Shown here piece after piece: positions 50,539 through 58,878 of a stretch of 64,000 bases of DNA. The notes beneath the pieces are model-generated. The model was not told the DNA's origin, made no database searches, and saw only the letters and a list, made by a program, of their open reading frames with translations. Position numbers and translations under genes: made by a program. Within the stretch, counting starts at the first letter, position 1, and each line of letters begins with the position of its first letter. Source of the DNA: Mesoterricola silvestris (GTDB taxonomy: Bacteria; Acidobacteriota; Holophagae; Holophagales; Holophagaceae); assembly GCF_030295405.1 (NCBI RefSeq), contig NZ_AP027080.1:3828001-3892000 (forward strand), written 5' to 3'.

Positions 50539-51805
50539 CCGTTTCCTGGACGCCCGGGACGAACGGGACCGGGAGCTCCACCGGGCCCTGGCCCAGTGCG
50601 GGGACGCGGCCTCCATCCTCTTCGTGGGATGCAACGTGCCGGGCCCCGCCAAGGCCCGCCCGGGCCTTTCGCGCCTGGCCCAGGGGGCCCTGGACGGCCT
50701 GGAGGTCCAGGCCGTCCATTCGGGCTTCGACGCCCTGGGGCCCTTCCACATCGCCTTTTCCGCCGGGGACCCGGTCCAGGTGAAGGCCGCCGCCGTGGCC
50801 CTGGAGGGCCTCACCCCCTCCGGCCGGCTCCTGGACATCGATGTGTACCGCCCCGACGGCACCCAGGTGGACCGGGCCTCCCTGGGCCTCCCCCAGCGCC
50901 CCTGCCTCCTCTGCGAGGAACCCGCGAGGGAGTGCATCCGCGCCGGGCGCCACGGCCAGGCCGAACTCCTGGCCAAGGTGGACGCCCTGCTCCACGAGCA
51001 CGGCGCCCCCCAGCGGCTCCTGCCCGGGACCCTGGCCGCGACCCTCCACCTCGGCGCGATCCGCGAACTGGACCTGACCCCCAAGCCCGGCCTCGTGGAC
51101 CGCCACGACGCCGGCTCCCACCCCGACCTGACGTACGAGGCCATGCGCGCCTCCGCGGACCTCCTCCCCCGGTACTTCGAGGATCTCCTGGCGCGCTTCG
51201 GCGAACGCCGCTCCCTCAACGAACTGAACCAGGCCGGCCGCGACGCCGAGGACCGCATGCTGCGCGAGATCGGCACCAACGCCCACAAGGGCTACATCTT
51301 CCTTTCCGGCCTGACCCTCCTGGCCGCGTGCCAGTGCAGGGGCCGCCTCGCCCAGCTCCGCCCTGCCATCATGGACCTGGCCGCGAAGTTCTTCGTGGCC
51401 TGCCCCCCCCAGGGCACCCATGGCGCCGATCTGCGGGCCCGCCAGGGTCTGGGCGGCATCCGGGCCGAGGCCCTGCAGGGCCTCCCCGCGGTCTTCGAGC
51501 ACGGGTGGCCCGCCTACCGCAGGGCCCTGGAATCCGGCCTGGAGCCCCGCATCGCCGGGTTCCACCTCATGGCCGCCCTCATGGCCACCGTGGAGGACAC
51601 CACCGCCGTGCGCCGCTGCGGCCCCGAAGGCCTCCAGCGCCTGCGCCAGGACGCCCAGGCCCTCCAGGAGCTCCTGGACCTGGGCCGGGACCCCGAGCCC
51701 TTCCTGGCGGCCCTCAACGAGGACTACCGCCGCATGAACCTCACCATGGGCGGCGTGGCGGACTGCATGGCCCTCACCTGGGCCCTGCACGCGGCCTCGG
51801 CCTGA
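50531..51805 (+). CDS. citXG: Fused CitX-CitG prosthetic-group synthesis and transfer protein
   Basis: The 424-residue protein joins CitX (about residues 1-155; GRLLDIDVYRPDGTQVDR and RPCLLCEEPARECIRAGRH) to CitG (about 165-424; LTPKPGLVDRHDAGSHPDLT, REIGTNAHKGYIFLSGL, and CPPQGTHGADLRARQGLGGI). CitG makes triphosphoribosyl-dephospho-CoA and CitX attaches it to CitD. In many bacteria these are separate genes; fusions are known. It ends the cit operon. No citrate transporter, oxaloacetate decarboxylase or CitAB sensor is found in this window. Confidence 0.93.
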   Translation: MSSRFLDARDERDRELHRALAQCGDAASILFVGCNVPGPAKARPGLSRLAQGALDGLEVQAVHSGFDALGPFHIAFSAGDPVQVKAAAVALEGLTPSGRLLDIDVYRPDGTQVDRASLGLPQRPCLLCEEPARECIRAGRHGQAELLAKVDALLHEHGAPQRLLPGTLAATLHLGAIRELDLTPKPGLVDRHDAGSHPDLTYEAMRASADLLPRYFEDLLARFGERRSLNELNQAGRDAEDRMLREIGTNAHKGYIFLSGLTLLAACQCRGRLAQLRPAIMDLAAKFFVACPPQGTHGADLRARQGLGGIRAEALQGLPAVFEHGWPAYRRALESGLEPRIAGFHLMAALMATVEDTTAVRRCGPEGLQRLRQDAQALQELLDLGRDPEPFLAALNEDYRRMNLTMGGVADCMALTWALHAASA

Positions 51806-51820
51806 GGCCCATTCCTTCGC

Positions 51821-51848
51821 TTGACAGAAATTATAAAAGTTTTATCTT
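51821..51848 (+). promoter_or_regulatory. Promoter of the secreted-protein gene at 51971
   Basis: TTGACA at 51821-51826 is followed after 16 bases by TATCTT at 51843-51848, in a local AT-rich stretch. Transcription would start near 51855, about 115 bases before ATG 51971. The remaining leader shows no clear structure. Confidence 0.5.
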
Positions 51849-51970
51849 TTTTCCGAACCTTTCGGCGGCCGCCCACCCTGGGCACGCCCCCCCCGGATCC
51901 TTCCTTCATCCTGGCCCATCCTGCGATGGCCAGGGATCCGGGTGGCCCCCTCATATCAAGGAGTTCTCCC

Positions 51971-52504
51971 ATGAAAACCTCCGGCCGCCGTCTGCGGCAC
52001 CTGGTATCGGCAATCACACTGGCGGCGGCCTCCACCCTCGCCCAGGCCGGGGATACCCCCTTCACCACCTACAGGACCATCTCCCTGGTGAACGGCTCCA
52101 AGCCCGTGGTGATCACGCTGAAGGGCGATTTCAAGGGCGAGATCCAGATCGGCACCCCGGAAAGGGATTCCAAGGTCCTGAAGACGCTGGCCAAGGCCGG
52201 CGATTCCTACACCTTCGGCCTCCTCGGGGCCCCGAGGAGCAATGACCGGAGCACCTTCCGGATCACCTTCAGCTTCCCGTCCAGCATCATGAACCCCGAT
52301 TACAAGGTCCCCATGGAGTTCACCTCCGGCGGGAAGCTCACCAAACCCTTCACCTTCAGCGCCATGGTCAACAAGAAGGTCCTCGTCCTGAAGCCCGACG
52401 ACAAGAGCCTCCCCCTGGACAAGGCCTCCATGTTCTACAAGGGCGAGGCCCTCTGGATCCGGGACACCAGCGGGGACGGGGATCCCATCGTCAGCTTCCA
52501 GTAG
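51971..52504 (+). CDS. Secreted protein of unknown function
   Basis: The 177-residue protein has a Sec signal (RRLRHLVSAITLAAASTLAQ, cleavage after AQA) and a mature part rich in beta-strand-like segments (PVVITLKGDFKGEIQIGTPE; KPFTFSAMVNKKVLVLKPD). There are no cysteines in the mature part and no motif I recognise. AAGGAG lies 6 bases before ATG 51971. It has its own promoter, and its last 14 bases overlap the convergent membrane-protein gene. It is predicted to be periplasmic or exported. Confidence 0.75.
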   Translation: MKTSGRRLRHLVSAITLAAASTLAQAGDTPFTTYRTISLVNGSKPVVITLKGDFKGEIQIGTPERDSKVLKTLAKAGDSYTFGLLGAPRSNDRSTFRITFSFPSSIMNPDYKVPMEFTSGGKLTKPFTFSAMVNKKVLVLKPDDKSLPLDKASMFYKGEALWIRDTSGDGDPIVSFQ

Positions 52505-52916
52505 GCCGGCCGGCGGGTGGCTGAAATAGCTCCCCCACGGAAGGCCGGAGCAGGATCAGGAAGGTGAAAAGCCCAAGGGTGGTACTCACGGGATTGCACA
52601 TCACGCACATCAGCCCCGCGATGACGAGGCAGACCTTGTGGTTCCTGCGCCGGCCCATGGAATAGCCGGAATAGGCGATGGCGGCCCCGAACAGCCATCC
52701 CGCGCCGACGGCCAACAGGCCCACCGCCATGAGCCCGAACCCGTACCCCGCGGGCGGGGGCGGGTTGTCCGTCCCGAGGAAGGGCCCCGCGCCGTGCAGG
52801 GAGGACCACCCGAGGTACACGTGGATCAGGAACAGCGAGGACAGGCCCCAGGTGGAACCGGCCGCGGCGTAATGGGCGATTTCCAGCCGCCTCAGGTGAA
52901 CGAGATCCATGCTCAT
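52491..52916 (-). CDS. Small multi-helix membrane protein of unknown function
   Basis: The 141-residue protein (start ATG 52916, GGA-rich site 6 bases ahead) has about three membrane helices: STWGLSSLFLIHVYLGW, GFGLMAVGLLAVGAGWLFGA and NHKVCLVIAGLMCVMCNPVS. Its last stretch TLGLFTFLILLRPSVGELF resembles the C-termini of small DUF4870/Tim44-like membrane proteins, but I cannot assign a family. The convergent overlap with the secreted-protein gene (14 bases) is unusual but both frames look real. Confidence 0.65.
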   Translation of the reverse strand: MSMDLVHLRRLEIAHYAAAGSTWGLSSLFLIHVYLGWSSLHGAGPFLGTDNPPPPAGYGFGLMAVGLLAVGAGWLFGAAIAYSGYSMGRRRNHKVCLVIAGLMCVMCNPVSTTLGLFTFLILLRPSVGELFQPPAGRPTGS

Positions 52917-53105
52917 GGGTTTTCCGCACCGAAGGATGAACAACGAAAGCATCGCCCCGGAAGGAGCCCCCTCCAGGACGCGCCGCCCCGGGACGGGAGG
53001 AATCGGGCCCGTCACCTTGATATTAACAATTAGTAATTGATTCCCTGCGGAAGTATCGATCCGCCGGGTCCTTCCCGCAAGCCCAATCCATGGGCCGCCC
53101 CCCGC

Positions 53106-53975
53106 CTACAGGCTCAGCGCCAGCCCCAGCACCACCCCGTAGGCCAGTTCCAGCCCCCCGGTCCGCCGCAGCACCGGCAGCAGGTCCCTTCCTTCCGCGC
53201 CCCCCAGCACCGCCTTCAGCGGCGCCACCGCCAGGGGCGCCACCAGGAAGGTCAGGGCCGCCCAGGGGCGCCCGGGCACCACCGGCAGGAGGACCAGGGC
53301 CGCCGCGGCCACCAGGGCGCCGTAGAGGCGACGGGTCGCCCGGTCCCCCAGCTTCACGGCCAGGGTGCGCTTCCCGGAGGCGGCGTCGGTGGGGAGATCC
53401 CGGAGGTTGTTGGCCACCAGGATGGCGCAGGCCAGGGCGCCCACCCCCACCGAGGCGCACAGCGCGGGCAGGGAAAGGCGGCCGGCCTGGGCGAAGGTGG
53501 TGCCCAGCACGGCCACCAGCCCGAAGAACACGAACACGAACACTTCGCCCAGGGCCCGGTAGCCGTAGGGCCTGCGGCCGCCGGTGTAGAACCAGGCGGC
53601 GGGGATGCAGGCCGCGCCCACGGCCAGCAGCCACCAGGCCCCGCACAGGGCCACCAGCGCCAGGCCGGCCGCCGCGGCGCAGCCGAAGGCGCCCAGGGCC
53701 GCGGCCAGCACCGCCCGGGGGCGCGCGGCGCCCGAGCCGGTGAGGCGGAAGGGACCCACCCGGTGGGCGTCGGTGCCGCGGATCCCGTCGGAATAGTCGT
53801 TGGCGAAATTCACCCCGATCTGCAGGGCGAGGGCCACGGCCAGGGCCAGGAGGGCCCGGGGGGCGCTGGCGCCGTCCAGGGCGGCGGCGGCGCCGGTGCC
53901 CGCGGCCACGGGGGCCATGGCGGCCGGGAGGGTGAAGGGGCGTGCCCCCGAAACCCACTGTGCCGCCGTCGCCAT
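53106..53975 (-). CDS. menA: 1,4-dihydroxy-2-naphthoate polyprenyltransferase
   Basis: The 289-residue UbiA-superfamily enzyme attaches the isoprenoid tail in menaquinone synthesis. It has the first Asp-rich motif in NFANDYSDGIRGTDAHRVGP and the second in NNLRDLPTDAASGKRTLAVK, both of MenA type, and about eight or nine membrane helices. GGGAGG stands 5 bases before ATG 53975. A longer in-frame extension exists antisense to the downstream peptidase gene but lacks family similarity. It agrees with a menaquinone-based respiratory chain, which the NarI-like subunit at 14778 would use. Confidence 0.93.
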   Translation of the reverse strand: MATAAQWVSGARPFTLPAAMAPVAAGTGAAAALDGASAPRALLALAVALALQIGVNFANDYSDGIRGTDAHRVGPFRLTGSGAARPRAVLAAALGAFGCAAAAGLALVALCGAWWLLAVGAACIPAAWFYTGGRRPYGYRALGEVFVFVFFGLVAVLGTTFAQAGRLSLPALCASVGVGALACAILVANNLRDLPTDAASGKRTLAVKLGDRATRRLYGALVAAAALVLLPVVPGRPWAALTFLVAPLAVAPLKAVLGGAEGRDLLPVLRRTGGLELAYGVVLGLALSL

Positions 53976-54053
53976 GCCCGCCTCCCGGTCCCTCCATTGT
54001 GACGGAAGGCCGCGGCCCGGAACCGGCATAATGGAGCATCCCCAGGAGCGTCC

Positions 54054-55421
54054 ATGTTCGCCAGGCTCTGCCTCCCTCTCCTTCTCGCCGCCCCTCTGCT
54101 CGCGCAGCCCATCACGTCCGAGCGCCTGGACCAGCTGGCCGCCTCCTGCCCCCAGGACGCCGGGTTCCGCGCCCTGCGCAACGCCCTGGCCCAGAACGAC
54201 GGCCGCAAGCTGGCCGAGGACTGGTCCCGCATCACCGCCGTGGACGCCCACTTCACCAAGCGCATCGCCGACGAGCCCGTGGCCAACCAGATGGCCAGCG
54301 GCCGGTGCTGGATGTTCTCCTCCCTGAACCTGTTCCGGCGCACCGCCGCCGCCCACCTGGGCTGCGACACCGTGGAACTGAGCCAGAACTACCTCTTCTT
54401 CTACGACAAGCTGGAGAAGGCCAATCTCTTCCTGGACGCCATCGCCCGCACCCGGGGCACGGCCGCCACGGACCGGCGCGTGGAATTCCTCCTGGCCAGC
54501 CCCGTGCAGGAGGGCGGCAACTGGCAGGGCTTCGTGGACCTGGTGAAGAAGTACGGCGTCGTGCCCAAGGACGTCATGCCCGAGACCTTCAGCTCCTCCA
54601 ATTCCGCGGCCCTGAACCAGGTGCTCTTCCTGCGCCTGAAGGTCGCGGGCGTGCGCATCCGCGCCGCCAAGGACGAGGCCGCCATCGAGGCCCTCAAGCT
54701 CCAGGCCATGAAGGACGTCTACCGCATCCTCGCCATGCACCTGGGCGTCCCCCCCACCCATTTCACCTGGCGCTACGTGGCCAAGGACAAGCAGCTCACC
54801 CCCCGCAAGGCCTGGACCCCCAAGGACTTCTTCAAGGAGGCCATCGGCGCCGACCTGGACGGCTTCGTGGCCCTCTACTCCATCCCCACCCTGCCCTTCC
54901 AGAAGAAGTACGAGATCGACCTGGACCGCGCCCTCGTGGACGGCCCCAACATGTTTTTCGTGAACTGCCCCCTGGAGGTCCTGAAGGAGGCCGCCAAGAC
55001 CTGCATCCTCTCCGACCGCCTGGTGTGGTTCGGCGCCGACGTGAGCCAGGACATGCAGCGGGAGGAAGGCCTCCTCATGCCCGGCGTGCGCGATTTCACC
55101 TCCCTCTACGGCATGGACTTCGCCATGGACCGCCGGGAATGCTTCGAGAGCCGGCGCAGCGTGCCCAACCACAACATGGTCTTCACGGGCGTGGACATCG
55201 CCGACGGCAAGCCGGTGAAATGGCTGGTGGAGAACTCCTGGGGGGACAAGGGGGGCAAGAAGGGCTACTACACCATGATGGACGGCTGGTTCGACCACTT
55301 CGTCCAGGTGGTGGTGGTGCCCCGGGCCGTGGTGCCCAAGGCCGTGCTGGACCTCTTCGGCACCCCGGCGGAAGTGCTGCCGCCCTGGGATCCCATGATG
55401 TCCGCCCTCAACGTGGAGTAG
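54054..55421 (+). CDS. Secreted C1B cysteine aminopeptidase (PepC/bleomycin hydrolase-like)
   Basis: The 455-residue protein aligns with bleomycin hydrolase/PepC. It has oxyanion Gln79 and catalytic Cys85 in VANQMASGRCWMFSS, His in VPNHNMVFTGVDIADGKPVK, and Asn in WLVENSWGDKGGKKGYY. Unlike cytosolic PepC it begins with a signal peptide (FARLCLPLLLAAPLLAQP), so it acts in the periplasm or outside. PepC enzymes remove N-terminal residues and form hexamers with self-limiting C-termini; the tail here is longer than usual. It may work with the peptide and hydroxyproline enzymes encoded elsewhere in the window. Confidence 0.9.
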   Translation: MFARLCLPLLLAAPLLAQPITSERLDQLAASCPQDAGFRALRNALAQNDGRKLAEDWSRITAVDAHFTKRIADEPVANQMASGRCWMFSSLNLFRRTAAAHLGCDTVELSQNYLFFYDKLEKANLFLDAIARTRGTAATDRRVEFLLASPVQEGGNWQGFVDLVKKYGVVPKDVMPETFSSSNSAALNQVLFLRLKVAGVRIRAAKDEAAIEALKLQAMKDVYRILAMHLGVPPTHFTWRYVAKDKQLTPRKAWTPKDFFKEAIGADLDGFVALYSIPTLPFQKKYEIDLDRALVDGPNMFFVNCPLEVLKEAAKTCILSDRLVWFGADVSQDMQREEGLLMPGVRDFTSLYGMDFAMDRRECFESRRSVPNHNMVFTGVDIADGKPVKWLVENSWGDKGGKKGYYTMMDGWFDHFVQVVVVPRAVVPKAVLDLFGTPAEVLPPWDPMMSALNVE

Positions 55422-55444
55422 GGAAAGGACCTCCCAAAAGGAGG

Positions 55445-55488
55445 TTGACAATTCATGGATGATGGTTGAGAATAAGTCTCGTTCTCAA
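55445..55488 (+). promoter_or_regulatory. Promoter overlapped by a Fur-like palindrome
   Basis: TTGACA (55445-55450) and GAGAAT (55468-55473) are 17 bases apart. Over the -10 lies a 23-base palindrome (55466-55488) with arms TTGAGAA and TTCTCAA around TAAGTCTCG, close to the TGAGAATnATTCTCA type of Fur box. It should repress the peroxidase-porin pair when iron is plentiful. Confidence 0.55.
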
Positions 55489-55546
55489 ATCCATGGCGTT
55501 CGACCGCCTCAACGCCCAACCCACGAACGGAAGACCGGGAGGTAGC

Positions 55547-56707
55547 ATGTCTGCCCGCATTCGAAACGTCCGCCTCCTCGCCGGGGCCGGCCTGGCCCTG
55601 GGCCTGGCCTGTGGCAGCGCCGGGAGCCCCGGCCCGGGGGGCGGCCTCTCCCCCGCCGCCAGCCTGGGCGAGCAGATCTTCAAGGACACGTCGCTATCCG
55701 CCTCGGGCCTCCAGTCCTGCGCCACCTGCCACGTGGCGGAGGCGGGCCACGGCTCGGACAACGACCTGCCCGCCCAGCTGGGCGGCGCGGCCCTGAACCT
55801 CCAGGGCACCCGGCAATCCCCCACCATCCGCTACCTGGCCACCAACACGGGCTTCCACTACGACGCCGAGGGCACCCCCACGGGCGGGTTCTTCTGGGAC
55901 GGCCGGGCGGAGACCCTGGCGGACCAGGCGGCGGGCCCCTTCCTCAATCCCCTGGAAATGGCCATGCCCAGCAAGGCGGCCGTGGTGGCCAAGCTGGCGG
56001 CGGCCCCCTACGCCGCGGCCTTCCGGGCCGCGTTCGGGGACGCCATCTTCACGGACGTGGAGCAGGCCTACCGCTGCATGACGCTGGCCCTCCAGCATTA
56101 CCAGCGGGAGGACCGGGACTTCCAGCCCTTCAGCAGCAAGTTCGACGCCTTCCTGCGGGGCGGCGTCCGCCTCACCGATGCCGAGGCCCGGGGCATGGCC
56201 CTCTTCAACGATCCCCAGAAGGGCAATTGCGCCAGCTGCCATCCCTCCTCGGGCCCCCGCCCCCTCTTCACGGACTTCACCTACGACGCCCTGGGGGTCC
56301 CCCGCAACCCGGCCCTGTCCGCCAACGCCGATCCCGCGTACTTCGACCTGGGCCTGGGCGCCCGCCCGGAGATCGCCCGGCCGGACCTCTACGGCGCCTT
56401 CAAGGTGCCCACCCTGCGCAACGTGGCCCTGCGCAAGGCGCTCTTCCACAACGGGCGCTTCACCTCCCTCACGGACGCGGTGACCTTCTACGTGCAGCGG
56501 GACACCCACCCGGAGAAGTGGTACCCCACGGCGCCCGACGGCACGGTGATGAAGTTCGACGATCTGCCGGCGAAGTACCACGGGAACGTCAACGTCAAGG
56601 AAGTTCCCTACAACCGCCTGCCCGGCCAGGCGCCGGCCCTCACCGACGCCGAAGTCGACGACGTCGTGGCGTTCCTCAAAACCCTCACCGACGGCTACAC
56701 CCGCTAA
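55547..56707 (+). CDS. Di-heme cytochrome-c peroxidase/MauG-family lipoprotein
   Basis: The 386-residue protein has two haem sites, CATCH (about residue 60) and CASCH (about residue 225). It also has SPTIRYLATNTGFHYD and the second-domain KVPTLRNVALRKALFHNGRF with axial-ligand candidates. The N-terminus ends in GLALGLAC, a lipobox, so it is likely a lipoprotein facing the periplasm. GGGAGG precedes ATG 55547. It either reduces peroxide or modifies a substrate like MauG. It is transcribed with a porin 9 bases downstream, under a Fur-like operator, so a role in iron handling is possible. Confidence 0.9.
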   Translation: MSARIRNVRLLAGAGLALGLACGSAGSPGPGGGLSPAASLGEQIFKDTSLSASGLQSCATCHVAEAGHGSDNDLPAQLGGAALNLQGTRQSPTIRYLATNTGFHYDAEGTPTGGFFWDGRAETLADQAAGPFLNPLEMAMPSKAAVVAKLAAAPYAAAFRAAFGDAIFTDVEQAYRCMTLALQHYQREDRDFQPFSSKFDAFLRGGVRLTDAEARGMALFNDPQKGNCASCHPSSGPRPLFTDFTYDALGVPRNPALSANADPAYFDLGLGARPEIARPDLYGAFKVPTLRNVALRKALFHNGRFTSLTDAVTFYVQRDTHPEKWYPTAPDGTVMKFDDLPAKYHGNVNVKEVPYNRLPGQAPALTDAEVDDVVAFLKTLTDGYTR

Positions 56708-56716
56708 GGAGCCCCC

Positions 56717-57916
56717 ATGAAAGCCCTCCACCTTCCCCTGCTCACCGCATGCCTCGCCCTGTCCCCCCTGCGCGCCCAGACCCCGCCCGAGGACCTCGCC
56801 AAGCGCGTGGACGCCCTCTCCCGCGAGCTCGAACGCGTCAAGGGCGAACTGGAGGCGAGGCCCGCCTCCGGCACCGTCCTGGGCGGCTACGGCGAGATCC
56901 AGTTCTCCCACTTCACCAAGGACGGCGCCAAGGACACCGCCGATCTGCGCCGCTTCGTGCTGGCCCTCACCCACCGCTTCGACGACCGCACCGAACTGGT
57001 GACGGAGCTGGAAGTGGAGCACGCGGTCAGCTCCTCCGACGACAAGGGCGAGGTGGAGATCGAGCAGGCCTACATCCAGCACCGCCTCTCCCCCACCTGG
57101 TCCCTGCGGGGCGGGCTCTTCCTGGTGCCCGCGGGCCTCCTCAACGAGCACCACGAGCCCACCGCCTACTACGGCGTGGAGCGCAACGCCGTGGAGACCG
57201 CCATCATCCCCAGCACCTGGCGGGAGGGGGGCCTCCAGGTGGTGGGCGCCTTCGACAACGGCATCCTGCTCCAGGCCGGCGTCTCCACCGGCTTCGATTT
57301 CTCCAAGTGGGACGCGGCCTCCACCGAGGGCGCCGAATCCCCCCTGGGCGCCGTGCACCAGGAGCTGTCCGGGGCCAAATCCCACGACCTCGCCGCCTTC
57401 GCCGCCCTGAACTGGCGGGGCCTCCCCGGCCTCCTCCTGGGGGGTTCCTGGTTCCACGCCAAGGGCGCCCAGGGCCAGCCCGCCATGCCCCCCATGGCCG
57501 CCACCCTCTGGGACGTCCACGCCCGCTGGACCCCCGGCCCCTTCGACCTGAGCGCCCTCTACGCCCGGGGCACCGTGGCGGACACCGCCGCCTTCAACCA
57601 GACCCGCGTGGGCAGCCCCACCCTGGTCCCCAGCCGCTTCGAGGGCTGGTACGGCCAGGCCGCGTGGCACCTGTGGTCCTCCGGATCGTACGCCCTGGCC
57701 CCCTTCGTCCGCTACGAATCCGTGAACACCGCCGCGGCCTTCGAGCCCCTGGCCCCCGCCTCCCTGACGCCCGAGGCCGCCCCGGCGGAGCGCATCTGGA
57801 CCGCGGGCCTCACCTTCAACCTCAACCCCCACGTCGTCCTCAAGGCCGACCTCCGCCGCTTCCGGAACGACACCGCCCAGAACCGGGTGAACCTGGGGCT
57901 GGGGTGGGCGTTCTAG
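56717..57916 (+). CDS. Outer-membrane porin (phosphate-selective porin O/P-like)
   Basis: The 399-residue protein has a signal peptide (LHLPLLTACLALSPLRAQ), a short coiled coil (PPEDLAKRVDALSRELERVK), and then a beta-barrel with a GGYGEIQFSHFTK start and a C-terminal Phe (LGLGWAF), the outer-membrane insertion signal. The FEGWYGQAAWHL strand fits the porin O/P group. It follows the peroxidase gene by 9 bases and shares its promoter. The ligand cannot be told; phosphate is only the family name. Confidence 0.85.
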   Translation: MKALHLPLLTACLALSPLRAQTPPEDLAKRVDALSRELERVKGELEARPASGTVLGGYGEIQFSHFTKDGAKDTADLRRFVLALTHRFDDRTELVTELEVEHAVSSSDDKGEVEIEQAYIQHRLSPTWSLRGGLFLVPAGLLNEHHEPTAYYGVERNAVETAIIPSTWREGGLQVVGAFDNGILLQAGVSTGFDFSKWDAASTEGAESPLGAVHQELSGAKSHDLAAFAALNWRGLPGLLLGGSWFHAKGAQGQPAMPPMAATLWDVHARWTPGPFDLSALYARGTVADTAAFNQTRVGSPTLVPSRFEGWYGQAAWHLWSSGSYALAPFVRYESVNTAAAFEPLAPASLTPEAAPAERIWTAGLTFNLNPHVVLKADLRRFRNDTAQNRVNLGLGWAF

Positions 57917-58380
57917 GGGGACGGCTTTGGTGGGGTGCGGGTCCCGGACCTTCGCCCCGGTTCGTTGACCCAGGCAAGCTGGGTCAACGCAAAGCTCGCA
58001 CCTTGGGATTTTGAGGGGTGTTGCCACGCTCCGGCTTCGATGGCCGTGCTGGAAGAGCGTGGACGGAGTGGCTCTCCTGGGGGGCCTATGCCCCTTCGAC
58101 ACGCTTCAAGTGGTTTGAAGTGGAAGCCGGATCGCGCCGACGTTGATCTGTGAGGCGATTGAACCGATCAACGTCGGCGCCAACCGCCCTTCTCCCCCGA
58201 CACTCGAAGCGTCCCCCCGAGCCATAGGCCCTCCCGGGGAGCCCCAAGATCGTGGCCCCCCCGCCTCCAACGGAGGACGAATGCGGCAGCACCCCTCCCC
58301 AGTCCACGGAAGGGCCCTTCCCGTAGGCGCAGCTTGCCTGCGCCTACGAACCGGAGCGAACGTCCGGGACACGGGCGATT
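57917..58380. repeat. 464-bp palindromic element between convergent genes
   Basis: The whole gap is an imperfect palindrome. Outer arms 57941-57964 and 58347-58370 agree at 22 of 24 positions. A hairpin follows on each side: GTTGACCCAG/CTGGGTCAAC with loop GCAAG (57964-57988) and GTAGGCGCAG/CTGCGCCTAC (58323-58347). These are paired with the same loop on opposite strands but with covarying stem bases. Further matches (GGCCTATG, ACGCTTC) lead to a central 15-bp perfect stem (58134-58148 with 58166-58180). TTCTAG stands at both outer borders (57911-57916, 58379-58384). No gene is seen. Confidence 0.8.
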
Positions 58381-58851
58381 CTAGGCTTTCCAGGCGTTGA
58401 GGAAGGCCAGCACCTTTTCGCGGCTGTACCCCTCGCCCTCTTCCAGCACGCCGGTGTCCTGGGAGTGGAGGAGCTTTCCGTCGGCGTCCAGGACGAAGAG
58501 GTGGGGGTAGCCGGGGACCTTGGGGAACTGGGCCAGGAACTTCTCGTTCTTGGCTTCCTTGCTGAAGTTCACCAGGACGAAGACGAAATGCTTGTCCCGC
58601 AGTTCCTTCACGTCCTTCTGGGCCTCCCAGAAGCCGTGGAGCAGGTGGCACCAGGAGCACCAGTTGCCGCCCACGTCCAGGATGATGCGCCGGCCGGATT
58701 TGCGGGCCTCGGCCTTGGCCAGTTCCAGGTCCTTGAAGCTGTCCCGGGCGGGGTCGAAGGGGCCGGCCTTGAGGGCCACCTTTGCCGGGGCCTTGGCGGC
58801 GAGGGGCGCGAGACTCGCGCAGAGGAGGAGGGAAAGCGTGAAGGCTCGCAT
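58381..58851 (-). CDS. Thioredoxin-fold periplasmic protein with CSWC site
   Basis: The 156-residue protein has a signal peptide (RAFTLSLLLCASLAPLAAKA) and a thioredoxin fold with GGNWCSWCHLLHGFW and the cis-Pro loop VPGYPHLFVLDADGKL. The CSWC site and DUF255-like NWCxWCH surroundings suggest a disulfide or haem-related thiol-redox role in the periplasm, perhaps for the cytochromes encoded upstream. AGGAG lies 7 bases ahead of ATG 58851. Its TAG stop lies in CTAG at the edge of the palindromic element. The precise partner is unknown. Confidence 0.85.
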   Translation of the reverse strand: MRAFTLSLLLCASLAPLAAKAPAKVALKAGPFDPARDSFKDLELAKAEARKSGRRIILDVGGNWCSWCHLLHGFWEAQKDVKELRDKHFVFVLVNFSKEAKNEKFLAQFPKVPGYPHLFVLDADGKLLHSQDTGVLEEGEGYSREKVLAFLNAWKA

Positions 58852-58878
58852 CGTGGAACTCCTGGATGCCAAGTATAA

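Noticed and set aside
53976-55451. Minus-strand extension of menA over the PepC-like gene
   Set aside because: MenA similarity starts at the ATG at 53975 with its own ribosome site; the rest is an antisense shadow.
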